Positions 33,742 to 48,102 are shown, counted from the first letter of the stretch. The stretch: DNA of 64,000 nucleotides from Pseudomonas sp. PDM15 (GCF_014851565.1 NZ_JACVAA010000001.1:248001-312000); one strand, 5' to 3'. Translations and numbers: made by a program. The notes: generated from the sequence alone by a model not told the origin.

Positions 33742-34928
33742 GTCAGCTGCAACGCATCGTCGTGCTCGGGGCGACCGGCTCTATCGGTCTCAGCACCCTG
33801 GATGTGATTGCGCGCCACCCGCAGCGCTACCAGGCCTTCGCCCTCAGTGGCTTCTCCCGTCTGGCCGAGCTTGAACAGCTGTGCCTCAAGCATCGCCCGC
33901 AGTTTGCCGTGACCGCCGATGAGGCCAGTGCGCGAACTTTGCAGGGCTGCCTGCAGGATGCGGGCTTGTCGACTCGGGTGCTGGTGGGTGAGGGCGGTCT
34001 GTGTGAGGTGGCCGCCCATCCGGAAGTGGATGCGGTGATGGCCGCCATCGTGGGTGCCGCCGGCCTCAAGCCGACCCTGGCTGCTGTTCGTGCGGGCAAG
34101 AAGGTGCTGCTGGCGAACAAGGAGGCGCTGGTGATGTCCGGCGACCTCTTCATGCAGGCGGTTCGCGAGCATGGCGCTACGCTGCTGCCGATCGACAGCG
34201 AACACAACGCGATCTTCCAGTGCCTACCCGGCGATTATGCTCGTGGCCTCGGCGCGGTCGGTGTGCGCCGCATCCTGCTGACCGCTTCCGGCGGTCCGTT
34301 CCGCGAAACGCCGCTGAGCGAGCTGGAGCATGTCTCGCCGGAACAGGCCTGTGCTCACCCGAACTGGTCCATGGGGCGCAAGATCTCAGTGGACTCGGCG
34401 AGCATGATGAACAAGGGGCTGGAGCTGATCGAGGCCTGCTGGCTGTTCGATGCGCGCCCCGAGCAGGTCGAGGTGGTGATTCACCCGCAGAGCGTGATTC
34501 ATTCCCTGGTCGATTACGTGGATGGCTCGGTGCTGGCCCAGTTGGGCAACCCGGATATGCGCACGCCGATCGCCAATGCCCTGGCCTGGCCTGAGCGCAT
34601 CGATTCGGGGGTGGCGCCACTGGACTTGTTCGCCGTTGCTCGCCTGGATTTCCAGCATCCCGACGAGCAGCGCTTCCCCTGCCTGCGCCTGGCTCGCCAG
34701 GCTGCGGAAGCCGGTGGTAGTGCGCCGGCGATGCTCAATGCGGCGAACGAGGTCGCGGTCGCCGCGTTTCTCGAGCGGCGCATCCGCTTCCCGGAGATCG
34801 CGCGTATCATCGAGGACACCCTGAATCGCCAGGCGTCGGCTACGGTCGCGGACCTGGATGCGGTGCTGGCGGCGGATGCCCGGGCCAGAACCCTGGCAAT
34901 CGACTGGTTGAATCGCCACGGGCGCTGA
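33738..34928 (+). CDS. dxr: 1-deoxy-D-xylulose 5-phosphate reductoisomerase
   Basis: A 396-residue NADPH-dependent enzyme making 2-C-methyl-D-erythritol 4-phosphate, the target of fosmidomycin. The NADPH loop is '[14 protein letters not shown]' (about 8-21). '[12 protein letters not shown]' and the metal/substrate segment '[12 protein letters not shown]' follow, and '[17 protein letters not shown]' is a hallmark. The start is a GTG at 33738 overlapping the cdsA stop (GTGA). IspD, which acts next in the pathway, is at 53771-54481. Confidence 0.98.
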   Translation: MSQLQRIVVLGATGSIGLSTLDVIARHPQRYQAFALSGFSRLAELEQLCLKHRPQFAVTADEASARTLQGCLQDAGLSTRVLVGEGGLCEVAAHPEVDAVMAAIVGAAGLKPTLAAVRAGKKVLLANKEALVMSGDLFMQAVREHGATLLPIDSEHNAIFQCLPGDYARGLGAVGVRRILLTASGGPFRETPLSELEHVSPEQACAHPNWSMGRKISVDSASMMNKGLELIEACWLFDARPEQVEVVIHPQSVIHSLVDYVDGSVLAQLGNPDMRTPIANALAWPERIDSGVAPLDLFAVARLDFQHPDEQRFPCLRLARQAAEAGGSAPAMLNAANEVAVAAFLERRIRFPEIARIIEDTLNRQASATVADLDAVLAADARARTLAIDWLNRHGR

Positions 34929-34946
34929 GGCCCGGAGGAAGACGGA

Positions 34947-36299
34947 ATGAGCGGGTTGTACATGATCTTCGGCACCCTGATCGCGCTCGGGGTGCTGGTC
35001 ACCTTCCATGAGTTCGGTCATTTCTGGGTGGCGCGACGCTGCGGCGTCAAGGTACTGCGCTTCTCCGTGGGCTTCGGCACACCGCTGGTGCGCTGGTACG
35101 ACCGCCATGGCACCGAGTTCATGGTGGCGGCCATTCCCCTGGGGGGCTACGTGAAGATGCTCGACGAGCGCGAGGGTGATGTGCCGCTCGAGCAGCTCGA
35201 TCAGGCCTTCAATCGCAAGTCGGTCAAGCAGCGCATCGCCATAGTCGCTGCGGGCCCGGTCGCCAACTTCCTGCTCGCCATCCTGTTCTTCTGGATCATC
35301 GCCATGCTCGGCTCGCAGCAGGTGCGCCCGGTGATCGGCCAGGTTGAGCCGGAAAGCCTGGCGGCGTCGGCAGGGCTGCGTGCCGGCCAGGAGATCGTGG
35401 CGGTGGATGGCGAGAGCACGCCGGGCTGGTCGGCGGTCAATCTGCAGCTCGTGCGCCGCCTCGGCGAGAGCGGCATCGTTCAGGTGCAGGTGCGCGAGCA
35501 GGGTTCGACGCTGGTCGCCGAGCGGCAGCTGGTGCTACGTGACTGGCTGCGCGGCGTCGACGAGCCGGAGCCTCTGGCCTCCCTTGGCATTACCCCGTGG
35601 CGCCCGGCGACTCAGCCGGTGGTCAACGAGCTCGACCCGGAAGGACCGGCGCAGAAGGCTGGCGTGCGTCTGGGCGACCGCCTGCTGGCGCTCGACGATC
35701 AGCGTCTGGACGAGTGGCAGCAAGTGATCGACTGGGTGCGCACTCGCGCTGGCGATCAGGTGACGCTGCGCCTACAGCGCGATGGTCAGCAGCTTGAATT
35801 GCCGGTAACCCTGGGCGCTCGTGGCGAAGGCAAGGCCCGCGGTGGTTACCTCGGGGTGGGGGTTAAGGGCGGCGAGTGGCCGGCGCAGATGCTCCATGAA
35901 GTCCGTTTTGGCCCTCTGGATGCGGTCGCCGAGAGCCTGCGTCGTACCTGGAGCATGACCGCGCTAACCCTTGATTCGCTGAAGAAAATGCTGTTCGGCG
36001 AGCTGTCGGTAAAAAACTTGAGTGGGCCGATAACCATTGCTAAAGTGGCGGGCGCTTCGGCTCAGTCCGGCGTGGCGGATTTCCTCAATTTCCTCGCCTA
36101 TCTGAGCATTAGCTTGGGGGTTCTCAATTTGCTGCCCATTCCCGTTCTGGATGGGGGGCATTTGCTGTTCTACCTGGTCGAGTGGGCGCGTGGTCGTCCG
36201 CTATCCGAGCGGGTGCAGGGTTGGGGCATTCAGATCGGTATCAGTCTGGTGCTTGGGGTGATGTTGCTGGCCCTGGTCAATGACTTGAGTCGTCTGTAA
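34947..36299 (+). CDS. rseP: site-2 intramembrane zinc protease RseP (MucP)
   Basis: A 450-residue inner-membrane protease that cuts the anti-sigma factor (MucA/RseA) in its membrane segment after the first DegS/AlgW cut, releasing AlgU/sigma-E. Zinc ligands H21 and H25 with E22 ('FHEFGH') and D402 in 'LLPIPVLDGGHLLFY'. Two PDZ domains (about 115-200 and 220-305) lie between the membrane segments. The ATG follows GGAGGAAGACG. In P. aeruginosa this protease controls alginate production through MucA. Confidence 0.97.
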   Translation: MSGLYMIFGTLIALGVLVTFHEFGHFWVARRCGVKVLRFSVGFGTPLVRWYDRHGTEFMVAAIPLGGYVKMLDEREGDVPLEQLDQAFNRKSVKQRIAIVAAGPVANFLLAILFFWIIAMLGSQQVRPVIGQVEPESLAASAGLRAGQEIVAVDGESTPGWSAVNLQLVRRLGESGIVQVQVREQGSTLVAERQLVLRDWLRGVDEPEPLASLGITPWRPATQPVVNELDPEGPAQKAGVRLGDRLLALDDQRLDEWQQVIDWVRTRAGDQVTLRLQRDGQQLELPVTLGARGEGKARGGYLGVGVKGGEWPAQMLHEVRFGPLDAVAESLRRTWSMTALTLDSLKKMLFGELSVKNLSGPITIAKVAGASAQSGVADFLNFLAYLSISLGVLNLLPIPVLDGGHLLFYLVEWARGRPLSERVQGWGIQIGISLVLGVMLLALVNDLSRL

Positions 36300-36319
36300 C
36301 GAATAGCTGAATTCCGAAT

Positions 36320-36350
36320 CTGCCGCGTATCGCGGCAGTTTCTTTATTAT
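36320..36350 (+). terminator. intrinsic terminator between rseP and bamA
   Basis: An 8-bp perfect stem, CTGCCGCG, TAT, CGCGGCAG (36320-36338), followed by TTTCTTTATTAT. It lies 20 bp after the rseP stop and ends 24 bp before bamA, so bamA must be expressed by read-through or by a promoter embedded here (TATTAT at 36345-36350 could be a -10). Confidence 0.8.
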
Positions 36351-36373
36351 CAGTTGGAATAAGAAAGGACTTC

Positions 36374-38794
36374 ATGAAACGTCTGCTGCTACCTGCGGTC
36401 CTCGCCGCCCTGATGATCGCCGAAGTTCACGCCGAGTCCTTCACCATCACAGACATTCGCGTCAACGGCCTGCAGCGGGTTTCCGCCGGCAGCCTGTTCG
36501 GTGCTCTACCGCTCAATGTCGGCGATCAGGTCGATGATCGCCGTCTGGTGGATGCCACTCGCTCGCTGTTCAAGACCGGTTTCTTCCAGGACATCCAACT
36601 CGGCCGCGAAGGCGACGTGCTGGTGATCAGCGTGGTCGAGCGTCCGTCGATCTCCACCGTCGAGATCGAGGGCAACAAGGCGATCACCACCGAAGACCTG
36701 ATGAAAGGCCTGCAGCAGTCCGGCCTGGCCGAAGGCGAGATCTTCCAGCGCGCTACCCTGGAAGGCGTACGCAACGAGCTGCTGCGCCAGTACGTGGCCC
36801 AGGGCCGCTACTCCGCCGAGATCGAGGCCGAGGTGATTCCTCAGCCACGTAACCGCGTGGCGCTGAAGATCACCATCAACGAGGGTTCGGTCGCCGCCAT
36901 CCAGCACATCAACGTGGTCGGCAATAGCGTCTTCCCGGACGAAGACCTCACCGCCCTGTTCGAACTGAAGACCACCAACTGGCTGTCGTTCTTCAAGAAC
37001 GACGACAAGTACGCCCGCGAGAAACTGTCCGGTGACCTGGAGCGCCTGCGTTCCTATTACCTGGACCGCGGCTACATCAACATGGATATCTCCTCCACCC
37101 AGGTATCCATCACCCCGGATAAAAAGCACGTCTACATCACCGTCAACGTCGAAGAAGGTGAGAAGTACAGCGTCAGCGAAGTCAAACTCTCCGGTGACCT
37201 GAAGGTGCCGGAAGAGGAAGTGAAGAAGCTGTTGCTGGTCAAGGAAGGGCAGACCTTCTCGCGCAAGGTGATGACCACCACCTCCGAGCTGATCACCCGC
37301 CGCCTGGGCAACGAAGGCTACACCTTCGCCAACGTCAACGGCGTGCCGCAGCCCAACGACGAAGACAAGACTGTTGCCATTACCTTCGTGGTCGACCCGG
37401 GCAAGCGTGCCTACGTCAACCGAATCAACTTCCGCGGCAACACCAAGACCGAAGACGAAGTGCTGCGCCGGGAGATGCGCCAGATGGAAGGCGGCTGGGC
37501 CTCGACTTACCTGATCGACCAGTCCAAGACCCGTCTGGAGCGCCTGGGCTACTTCAAGGAAGTCAACGTCGAGACCCCGCAGGTGCCGGGCACCGACGAC
37601 CAGGTCGACGTCAACTATAGCGTGGAAGAGCAGGCATCCGGTTCGATCACCGCCAGCGTCGGCTTCGCCCAGAACGCCGGTCTGATCCTCGGCGGCTCGA
37701 TCAGCCAGAACAACTTCCTGGGTAGCGGTAACAAGGTCAGTCTCGGTCTGACCCGCTCCGAATACCAGACTCGCTACAACTTCGGCTTCGTCGACCCCTA
37801 CTGGACGGTCGACGGCGTCAGCCTGGGCTACAACGCCTTCTACCGCACCACCGACTACGACGAGTTGGACTATGACGTATCCAGCTACTCGGTGGACAGC
37901 CTGGGCGCTGGCATCAGCATCGGCTACCCGATCAGCGAAACTGCGCGCCTGAACTACGGCCTGACCATCCAGCAGGACTCGCTGGACACCGGCGACTACA
38001 CGGTCGATGAGATCCTCGCCTTCATCGATGAGGAGGGCGACAGCTTCCTCAACCTGAAGGCCTCCATCGGCTGGTCCGAGTCGACTCTGAACCGTGGTGT
38101 GCTGGCCAACCGTGGCCACTCCCAGAGCCTGGTGCTTGAAAGCACTGTACCGGGCAGCGACCTGTCGTTCTTCAAGCTGGACTATCGTGGCCAGAAGTTC
38201 GCGCCCTTGACCCAGTCGACCGCTCTGCGCTTCCACACCGAGCTGGGCTATGGCGACGGCTACGGCTCGACCAACGGCCTGCCGTTCTACGAGCACTACT
38301 ACGCCGGCGGCTTCAACTCCGTGCGTGGCTTCGAAGATAGCACCCTTGGGCCGCGCAGTACGCCGAGTGTGGCTCGTGACGCTAACGGCAACCCGATTCC
38401 GGGTGGTGAAGGCACCGGCCCGGGGGCCGACGGCCGCTATACCGATGACCAGGATCCGCTGCCCTACGGCGGTAACGTGCTGATCCAGGGTGGTGTGGAA
38501 TACCTATTCCCGCTGCCATTCGTGAAGGACCAGCGTTCGCTGCGTACCGTGCTGTTCTGGGATGTCGGTAGCGTGTTCCTCACCGATTGCCCGACCAAGA
38601 CAGCCTCTACTCAGAGCATGAACACCAGCGGTTGCGGCAGTATCGATGCGAGCCAACTGGCCAGCTCCGTTGGTGTAGGGGTCACCTGGGTCACCGCTTT
38701 GGGCCCGCTGAGCTTCAGTCTGGCGGCACCGATCAAGAAGCCGGACGATTCCGATCCGCAGATATTCCAGTTCTCTCTGGGCCAAACTTTCTAA
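36374..38794 (+). CDS. bamA: outer membrane protein assembly factor BamA
   Basis: An 806-residue Omp85 protein, the core of the BAM complex that inserts beta-barrels. Signal peptide 1-20 (cut after VHA), five POTRA repeats to about 425 (starting 'FTITDIRVNGLQRVSAGSLF'), then a 16-strand barrel. 'NSVRGFEDSTLGPRS' near 648-662 is the conserved RGF motif of loop 6. The protein ends in '...FQFSLGQTF' with the C-terminal phenylalanine of outer-membrane proteins. It is followed by skp in the usual order. Confidence 0.98.
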   Translation: MKRLLLPAVLAALMIAEVHAESFTITDIRVNGLQRVSAGSLFGALPLNVGDQVDDRRLVDATRSLFKTGFFQDIQLGREGDVLVISVVERPSISTVEIEGNKAITTEDLMKGLQQSGLAEGEIFQRATLEGVRNELLRQYVAQGRYSAEIEAEVIPQPRNRVALKITINEGSVAAIQHINVVGNSVFPDEDLTALFELKTTNWLSFFKNDDKYAREKLSGDLERLRSYYLDRGYINMDISSTQVSITPDKKHVYITVNVEEGEKYSVSEVKLSGDLKVPEEEVKKLLLVKEGQTFSRKVMTTTSELITRRLGNEGYTFANVNGVPQPNDEDKTVAITFVVDPGKRAYVNRINFRGNTKTEDEVLRREMRQMEGGWASTYLIDQSKTRLERLGYFKEVNVETPQVPGTDDQVDVNYSVEEQASGSITASVGFAQNAGLILGGSISQNNFLGSGNKVSLGLTRSEYQTRYNFGFVDPYWTVDGVSLGYNAFYRTTDYDELDYDVSSYSVDSLGAGISIGYPISETARLNYGLTIQQDSLDTGDYTVDEILAFIDEEGDSFLNLKASIGWSESTLNRGVLANRGHSQSLVLESTVPGSDLSFFKLDYRGQKFAPLTQSTALRFHTELGYGDGYGSTNGLPFYEHYYAGGFNSVRGFEDSTLGPRSTPSVARDANGNPIPGGEGTGPGADGRYTDDQDPLPYGGNVLIQGGVEYLFPLPFVKDQRSLRTVLFWDVGSVFLTDCPTKTASTQSMNTSGCGSIDASQLASSVGVGVTWVTALGPLSFSLAAPIKKPDDSDPQIFQFSLGQTF

Positions 38795-38831
38795 TTTGCT
38801 AGACAACAGTGTTTTGTTGCAGGAGTGCATC

Positions 38832-39335
38832 GTGCGTAAGTTGACTCAACTGGTTCTGGTTGCCGCCACCCTGATGGCAACCCCGGCCTTCGCCGAGATG
38901 AAAATCGCGGTGATGAATTATCAGATGGCCCTGCTCGAGTCCGATGCCGCCAAGAAATACGCCGTGGATGCCGAGAAGAAGTTCGGCCCGCAGCTGAGCA
39001 AGCTCAAACAGCTCGAATCCGATGCCAAGCGTATTCAGGACCGTCTGGTGAAGGATGCCGAGAAGATGCAGCAGGCCGAGCGTGAGCGCCTGGAGCTGGA
39101 ATTCAAGCAGAAGGCCCGCGATTTCCAGTTCCAGTCCAAGGAGCTGAACGAAGCCAAGGCGATCTCCGACCGCGACATGCTCAAGCAGCTCAAGCCGAAG
39201 CTGGACAAGGCCGTCGAGGAAGTGATCAAGCAGGGCAACTATGACCTGGTCCTGGAGCGTGGCGCCGTGGTCGACGTCAAGCCGCAGTACGAGATCACCC
39301 GTCAGGTCATCCAGCGCATGAACTCGCAGCGCTGA
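38832..39335 (+). CDS. skp: periplasmic chaperone Skp/OmpH
   Basis: A 167-residue periplasmic chaperone that holds unfolded outer-membrane proteins for BamA. Signal peptide 1-22 ('[18 protein letters not shown]'), then '[20 protein letters not shown]' and a long charged coiled coil (about 45-120) forming the trimeric tentacles. The start is GTG at 38832, six bases after an AGGAG site; the ATG at 38796 is out of context. It lies 37 bp after bamA and 2 bp before lpxD. Confidence 0.95.
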   Translation: MRKLTQLVLVAATLMATPAFAEMKIAVMNYQMALLESDAAKKYAVDAEKKFGPQLSKLKQLESDAKRIQDRLVKDAEKMQQAERERLELEFKQKARDFQFQSKELNEAKAISDRDMLKQLKPKLDKAVEEVIKQGNYDLVLERGAVVDVKPQYEITRQVIQRMNSQR

Positions 39336-39337
39336 GC

Positions 39338-40396
39338 ATGAGCGCCGTGGTCTTCACCCTCGGCCAGCTGGCCGAGCGTCTCGGCGCCACCTTGCGTGGC
39401 GCCGCGGACAAGCCGATTCGCGGTCTGGCGACCCTGCAGGACGCCGGCCCCGATCAGCTGAGTTTCCTGGCCAACACGCAGTACCGCAAGTTCCTGGCCG
39501 AGACTCGCGCCGGCGTGGTGCTGCTGACCGCCGCCGACGCCGAGGGTTACGCCGGTGATGCTCTGGTGGTGGCCAGCCCCTATCTGGCCTTCGCCCAGCT
39601 TTCCCATCTGTTCGATAGCAAGCCCGTATCCGCTGCCGGTGTGCATCCGACTGCGCTGATCGCTGCTGATGCTAAGGTCGATCCAAGTGCCAGTATCGGC
39701 GCTTATGTGGTGATCGAGAGCGGTGCGCAGATCGGTGCGGCCGTCACCATCGGTGCCCACTCCGTGATCGGTGCGCGCAGCGTGGTGGGCGAGGGCGGCT
39801 GGCTGGCGCCTCGCGTCACTCTCTATCACGATGTGAGGATCGGTAAGCGCGTGGTCATCCAGTCCGGCGCCGTACTTGGTGGTGAGGGCTTCGGCTTCGC
39901 CAACGAGAAAGGTGTGTGGCTGAAAATCGCGCAGATTGGTGGCGTGGTGCTGGGCGACGACGTGGAAGTCGGGGCCAATACCACCATCGATCGTGGCGCC
40001 CTGGCCGACACGGTGATTGGCAACGGCGTGAAGCTGGATAACCAGATCATGATCGCGCACAACGTGCAGATCGGCGACCACACCGCCATGGCCGGCTGCG
40101 TCGGTATTTCCGGCAGCACCAAGATCGGCAAGCACTGCATGATCGCCGGTGGCGTCGGCATGGTTGGTCATATCGAAGTGTGTGACAACGTGTTCGTGAC
40201 CGGCATGACCATGGTCACCCGCTCGATCACCGAGCCGGGCGCCTATTCTTCCGGTACTGCCATGCAGACTGCGGGTGACTGGAAGAAGAGCGCCGCCCGC
40301 ATCCGTCAACTGGACGACATGGCGCGGCGCCTGCGCGAGCTGGAAAAGCGCCTCGCCGCCGTGACCCCGGACGACCAGGCCACATCTGATGCCTGA
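39338..40396 (+). CDS. lpxD: UDP-3-O-(3-hydroxyacyl)glucosamine N-acyltransferase LpxD
   Basis: A 352-residue trimeric enzyme of lipid A synthesis that adds the N-linked 3-hydroxyacyl chain to UDP-3-O-acylglucosamine. The N-terminal uridine-binding domain ends in '[12 protein letters not shown]', followed by a hexapeptide left-handed beta-helix (about 105-320; '[16 protein letters not shown]', '[15 protein letters not shown]') with the active-site region '[17 protein letters not shown]' near 230. It is in the usual skp-lpxD-fabZ-lpxA-lpxB order. Confidence 0.98.
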   Translation: MSAVVFTLGQLAERLGATLRGAADKPIRGLATLQDAGPDQLSFLANTQYRKFLAETRAGVVLLTAADAEGYAGDALVVASPYLAFAQLSHLFDSKPVSAAGVHPTALIAADAKVDPSASIGAYVVIESGAQIGAAVTIGAHSVIGARSVVGEGGWLAPRVTLYHDVRIGKRVVIQSGAVLGGEGFGFANEKGVWLKIAQIGGVVLGDDVEVGANTTIDRGALADTVIGNGVKLDNQIMIAHNVQIGDHTAMAGCVGISGSTKIGKHCMIAGGVGMVGHIEVCDNVFVTGMTMVTRSITEPGAYSSGTAMQTAGDWKKSAARIRQLDDMARRLRELEKRLAAVTPDDQATSDA

Positions 40397-40440
40397 TCGT
40401 GCCCAGGCACGCCCCTTTTTTTAGTACAGGCTTTCTGCAA

Positions 40441-40881
40441 ATGATGGACATCAACGAGATTCGCGAATATCTGCCGCACCGCTACCCGTTTCTGCTGGTA
40501 GACCGCGTCGCCGAGCTGGATATCGAAGGCAAGACCATTCGCGCCTACAAGAATGTCAGCATCAACGAGCCGTTCTTCAATGGTCACTTCCCCGAGCACC
40601 CGATCATGCCGGGTGTGCTGATCATCGAAGCCATGGCCCAGGCGGCCGGCATCCTCGGCTTCAAGATGCTCGATGTTAAGCCGGCCGACGGCACCCTGTA
40701 TTATTTCGTCGGCTCCGACAAGCTGCGCTTCCGTCAGCCGGTCATGCCGGGCGATCAGCTGGTGCTCGAGGCCAAGTTCCTCAGCGTCAAGCGCAGCATC
40801 TGGAAATTTGCCTGTCAGGCCAGCGTCGATGGCAAGGAAGTCTGCTCGGCCGAAATCATCTGTGCGGAACGCAAGCTATGA
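40441..40881 (+). CDS. fabZ: 3-hydroxyacyl-[acyl-carrier-protein] dehydratase FabZ
   Basis: A 146-residue hot-dog fold dehydratase of fatty acid elongation. The catalytic pair is H49 in '[14 protein letters not shown]' and E63 in '[11 protein letters not shown]'. It starts [17 protein letters not shown], as I recall for the Pseudomonas protein; the second ATG is also possible. It overlaps lpxA by 4 bp. It competes with LpxA for 3-hydroxyacyl-ACP, which makes the gene pairing sensible. Confidence 0.98.
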   Translation: MMDINEIREYLPHRYPFLLVDRVAELDIEGKTIRAYKNVSINEPFFNGHFPEHPIMPGVLIIEAMAQAAGILGFKMLDVKPADGTLYYFVGSDKLRFRQPVMPGDQLVLEAKFLSVKRSIWKFACQASVDGKEVCSAEIICAERKL

Positions 40882-41654
40882 GTTTGATCGACCCTCGCGC
40901 CATCATCGATCCGTCGGCCAAGCTGGCGGATGACGTTCAGGTCGGCCCCTGGTCGATCATCGGACCGGATGTGGAAATCGGCGAGGGTACGGTGGTTGGC
41001 CCGCATGTGGTCCTCAAGGGCCCGACCGTCATCGGCAAGCACAACAAGATCTACCAGTTCTCTTCGGTCGGTGAAGACACCCCGGACCTGAAGTACAACG
41101 GCGAGCCGACCCGGCTGGTGATCGGCGATCACAACGTGATTCGCGAAGGCGTGACCATTCACCGTGGCACGGTGCAGGACCGCTCCGAAACCACCATCGG
41201 CGACCACAACCTGCTGATGGCCTATGTGCACATCGGTCACGACAGCGTGATCGGCAACCACTGCATCCTGGTCAACAACACCGCGCTGGCCGGCCATGTG
41301 CACATGGACGACTGGGCGATCCTCTCCGGCTTCACCCTGGTCCACCAGTTCTGCCGCATTGGCGCCCACAGCTTCTCCGGCATGGGCACCGCCATCGGCA
41401 AGGACGTACCGGCCTACGTCACCGTGTTCGGCAACCCGGCCGAGGCGCGCAGCATGAACTTCGAGGGCATGCGTCGCCGTGGCTTCAGCGCCGAGGCCAT
41501 CGCCGCTCTGCGTCGGGCCTACAAGGTGGTGTATCGCCAGGGGTTGACCGTCGAGCAGGCGCTGGCCGAGCTGGCCGAGTCCGCCGCGCAGTTCCCGGAA
41601 GTGGCGGTGTTCCGCGATTCCGTCCAGGCGTCGACCCGCGGCATCACCCGCTGA
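40878..41654 (+). CDS. lpxA: acyl-ACP--UDP-N-acetylglucosamine O-acyltransferase LpxA
   Basis: A 258-residue first enzyme of lipid A synthesis. The left-handed beta-helix (about 1-185) has hexapeptide repeats such as '[20 protein letters not shown]'. The catalytic base is H121 in '[15 protein letters not shown]', equivalent to H125 of the E. coli enzyme. A helical C-terminal domain follows. It is coupled to fabZ (ATGA) and lies 2 bp before lpxB. Confidence 0.98.
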   Translation: MSLIDPRAIIDPSAKLADDVQVGPWSIIGPDVEIGEGTVVGPHVVLKGPTVIGKHNKIYQFSSVGEDTPDLKYNGEPTRLVIGDHNVIREGVTIHRGTVQDRSETTIGDHNLLMAYVHIGHDSVIGNHCILVNNTALAGHVHMDDWAILSGFTLVHQFCRIGAHSFSGMGTAIGKDVPAYVTVFGNPAEARSMNFEGMRRRGFSAEAIAALRRAYKVVYRQGLTVEQALAELAESAAQFPEVAVFRDSVQASTRGITR

Positions 41655-41656
41655 TC

Positions 41657-42790
41657 ATGAGCCGTCCCCTTCTCGTTGCGCTGGTGGCCGGAGAGGCCTC
41701 CGGCGACATCCTCGGCGCCGGCCTGATGCAGGCGCTCAAGCAGAAACATCCGCAGATCGAGTTCATCGGCGTCGGCGGTCCGCGCATGGAGGCCGAAGGT
41801 CTGGTATCGAGCTTCCCCATGGAACGTCTGGCGGTCATGGGCCTGGTCGAGGTACTTGGTCGTCTGCGTGAGCTGCTGGGCCGTCGCAAGCGCCTGGTCA
41901 AGGAGCTGATCGCCGCGAAACCGGATGTGTTCATCGGTATCGATGCCCCGGATTTCAACCTGACCCTTGAGCTCAAGCTGCGCCAGGCCGGGATCAGGAC
42001 CGTGCACTATGTCAGCCCGTCCGTCTGGGCCTGGCGGCAAAAGCGCGTGCTGAAGATCCGCGAAGCCTGCGACCTGATGCTGACGCTGTTCCCCTTCGAG
42101 GCGCGCTTCTACCTGGATCATCAGGTGCCGGTGCGTTTCGTCGGCCATCCGTTGGCCAATACCATTCCGCTGCAGGCCGATCGCGACGGTGCGCGCGAAG
42201 CCCTGGGCCTGACGCCGGACGACAGCGTGGTTGCGCTGTTGCCGGGCAGCCGTGGCGGCGAGGTGGCGCGTCTCGGTGAGCTGTTCCTCGATGCCGCCGA
42301 GCGGCTGCGCGCGTTGCGGCCGGGTGTGCAGTTCGTGCTGCCCTGCGCCAACGTCGAACGCCGCGCCCAGCTGGAAGCCATGCTCGCCGGGCGCAACCTG
42401 CCGCTGCGCCTTCTCGACGGTCGCTCCCACGAGGCCCTGGCGGCCTGCGACGCGGTGCTGATCGCCTCCGGTACCGCCACTCTCGAAGCCCTGCTGCACA
42501 AGCGGCCGATGGTGGTGGCGTACAAGGTGGCGCCGCTGACCTACCGCATCCTAAAGCGCCTGGTGAAGAGCCCCTATATCTCGCTGCCCAATCTGCTGGC
42601 CGAGCGCATGCTGGTGCCGGAGCTGATCCAGGATGCCGCAACACCCGACGCTCTGGCCCAGACCCTGGCGCCGCTGCTGGACGATGGCGCGGTACAGACC
42701 TTGGGCTTCGACGTGATTCATCGCGCCCTGCGCCAGGATGCCTCGCAGCAGGCCGCCGACGCCGTGCTCAAGCTGGTGGTGCAGGCCTGA
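41657..42790 (+). CDS. lpxB: lipid-A-disaccharide synthase LpxB
   Basis: A 377-residue GT19 glycosyltransferase joining UDP-2,3-diacylglucosamine and lipid X at the inner membrane. It starts '[27 protein letters not shown]', the family signature (GEASGD). '[13 protein letters not shown]' and '[10 protein letters not shown]' (nucleotide-binding half) follow. Its TGA shares one base with the rnhB ATG (TGATG). Confidence 0.98.
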   Translation: MSRPLLVALVAGEASGDILGAGLMQALKQKHPQIEFIGVGGPRMEAEGLVSSFPMERLAVMGLVEVLGRLRELLGRRKRLVKELIAAKPDVFIGIDAPDFNLTLELKLRQAGIRTVHYVSPSVWAWRQKRVLKIREACDLMLTLFPFEARFYLDHQVPVRFVGHPLANTIPLQADRDGAREALGLTPDDSVVALLPGSRGGEVARLGELFLDAAERLRALRPGVQFVLPCANVERRAQLEAMLAGRNLPLRLLDGRSHEALAACDAVLIASGTATLEALLHKRPMVVAYKVAPLTYRILKRLVKSPYISLPNLLAERMLVPELIQDAATPDALAQTLAPLLDDGAVQTLGFDVIHRALRQDASQQAADAVLKLVVQA

Positions 42791-43392
42791 TGCAGCTCGG
42801 ACTGGATTTCGCCCTGGTCGAGGAGCTGGTCGCCGGTGTCGACGAAGTCGGCCGCGGTCCGCTTTGCGGGCCGGTGGTTACCGCCGCGGTAATCCTCGAT
42901 CCGGCTCGGCCGATTGCCGGCCTCAACGATTCGAAGAAGCTCACCGAGGCGCGCCGCGAGAAACTCTTCGACGAGATCCGCGAAAAGGCCCTGGCCTGGT
43001 GCATCGCCCGCGCCGAGGTGGAAGAGATCGACCAGCTGAACATCCTGCATGCCACCATGCTGGCCATGCAGCGCGCAGTGGAGGGTTTGAGCGTTACCCC
43101 GAAGCTGGCGCTGATCGATGGCAACCGCTGCCCGAAACTGGCGGTGCCCAGCGCGCCGGTGGTGGGTGGCGATGCTCAGGTGCCGGCCATCGCGGCGGCG
43201 TCGATCCTGGCCAAGGTCAGTCGTGATCGCGAGATGGCCGAGATGGAAAAACTCTATCCGGGCTACGGCATCGCCGGGCACAAGGGCTATCCGACGCCCG
43301 TCCATCTGGAAGCCCTCAAACGCCTGGGTGCCACGCCCATCCATCGGCGCTCGTTTGCGCCGGTACGCAATGTGCTGGAAGGGATCGAATAA
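42790..43392 (+). CDS. rnhB: ribonuclease HII
   Basis: A 200-residue enzyme that nicks RNA-DNA hybrids and starts ribonucleotide excision. Metal ligands D18 and E19 in '[16 protein letters not shown]', D110 in 'LALIDGNRC' and the fourth acidic residue near D146 in 'KVSRDREM'. Length is normal. It is coupled to lpxB and precedes dnaE, the usual order. Confidence 0.98.
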   Translation: MQLGLDFALVEELVAGVDEVGRGPLCGPVVTAAVILDPARPIAGLNDSKKLTEARREKLFDEIREKALAWCIARAEVEEIDQLNILHATMLAMQRAVEGLSVTPKLALIDGNRCPKLAVPSAPVVGGDAQVPAIAAASILAKVSRDREMAEMEKLYPGYGIAGHKGYPTPVHLEALKRLGATPIHRRSFAPVRNVLEGIE

Positions 43393-43431
43393 GCACCACA
43401 TGGCTGGTTCGCAAGCTGTTGTTTAAGTCGA

Positions 43432-43452
43432 GGCCCGGTACAATCCGGGCCT
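43432..43452 (+). promoter_or_regulatory. hairpin with candidate -10 upstream of dnaE
   Basis: GGCCCGG (43432-43438) and CCGGGCC (43445-43451) form a 7-bp stem, followed by TTATCGTTTC, so it may stop rnhB transcripts. The six-base loop reads TACAAT, a near-perfect -10, 38 bp before the dnaE ATG; the -35 is weak. Confidence 0.45.
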
Positions 43453-43482
43453 TATCGTTTCTGTGTCACCAACGGGATTGTC

Positions 43483-47016
<3,534 letters not shown>

Positions 47017-47017
47017 A

Positions 47018-47038
47018 CGGCAGGCCTCGGGCCTGCCG
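47018..47038 (+). terminator. hairpin after dnaE
   Basis: CGGCAGGC (47018-47025) and GCCTGCCG (47031-47038) form an 8-bp stem starting 2 bp after the dnaE stop. There is no clear T run, so termination may be partial. The 116-bp gap to accA shows no convincing promoter. Confidence 0.45.
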
Positions 47039-47132
47039 CGTTCGGCCTCGACCACGGGCGCACTATCCCTTAAGGTAGGCGCCACATGGAACACCGCCCG
47101 GCCCTTGGGCCGCCGATGCTAGACGGACGCCT

Positions 47133-48083
47133 ATGAACCCGAACTTCCTCGACTTCGAACAGCCGATTGCCGACCTGCAAGCCAAGATCGAAGAGCTGCG
47201 CTTGGTGGGCAACGACAACGCGCTGAATATCAGCGACGAGATTTCCCGCCTGCAGGACAAGAGCAGCGCGCTGACCGAGACCATCTTCGGCAACCTCAGT
47301 AGCTGGCAGATTTCCCAGTTGTCGCGCCACCCGCGCCGTCCCTACACACTCGACTACATCGAGCATCTCTTTACCGAGTTCGACGAGCTGCACGGCGATC
47401 GTCACTTCTCCGACGACGCCGCCATTGTCGGTGGTACCGCGCGCCTGGATGGCCAGCCGGTGATGGTCATCGGCCACCAGAAGGGCCGCGAAGTGCGCGA
47501 GAAGGTGCGTCGCAACTTCGGCATGCCGCGTCCCGAGGGCTATCGCAAGGCCTGCCGCCTGATGGAGATGGCCGAGCGCTTCAAGCTGCCGATCCTCACC
47601 TTCATTGACACGCCGGGCGCCTACCCGGGCATCGACGCCGAGGAGCGCAACCAGAGCGAGGCCATCGCCTGGAACCTGCGCGTGATGGCGCGCCTGAAGA
47701 CCCCGATCATCGCCACCGTGATCGGCGAGGGAGGTTCCGGCGGCGCGCTGGCCATCGGCGTATGCGACCAGCTGAACATGCTGCAGTACTCCACCTACTC
47801 GGTAATCTCGCCGGAAGGTTGCGCCTCGATCCTGTGGAAGACCGCCGAGAAGGCGCCGGATGCGGCCGAGGCCATGGGCATCACCGCCGAACGCCTGAAG
47901 GGCCTGGGTATCGTCGACAAGGTGATCGCCGAGCCGCTGGGCGGCGCCCACCGCGATCCGGCCACCACTGCCCAGTCGATTCGCACGGAGCTGGCCGAGC
48001 AGCTCGACATGCTGCGCAAGCTGGACAGCGCCAAGCTGCTGGAGCGCCGCTACGAGCGCCTGATGAGCTACGGCATCGCCTGA
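47133..48083 (+). CDS. accA: acetyl-CoA carboxylase carboxyltransferase subunit alpha
   Basis: A 316-residue crotonase-fold subunit that, with AccD, moves the carboxyl group from biotin to acetyl-CoA, making malonyl-CoA. It starts '[23 protein letters not shown]'. '[26 protein letters not shown]' and '[12 protein letters not shown]' are the acyl-CoA-binding signatures. Length is typical. A terminator separates it from tilS. Confidence 0.98.
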   Translation: MNPNFLDFEQPIADLQAKIEELRLVGNDNALNISDEISRLQDKSSALTETIFGNLSSWQISQLSRHPRRPYTLDYIEHLFTEFDELHGDRHFSDDAAIVGGTARLDGQPVMVIGHQKGREVREKVRRNFGMPRPEGYRKACRLMEMAERFKLPILTFIDTPGAYPGIDAEERNQSEAIAWNLRVMARLKTPIIATVIGEGGSGGALAIGVCDQLNMLQYSTYSVISPEGCASILWKTAEKAPDAAEAMGITAERLKGLGIVDKVIAEPLGGAHRDPATTAQSIRTELAEQLDMLRKLDSAKLLERRYERLMSYGIA

Positions 48084-48102
48084 TTGGCGTCATGTATCAA
48101 CC

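Noticed and set aside
36506..38296. A 596-codon open frame opposite bamA.
   Set aside because: Antisense shadow of bamA, with no signal, motif or start context.
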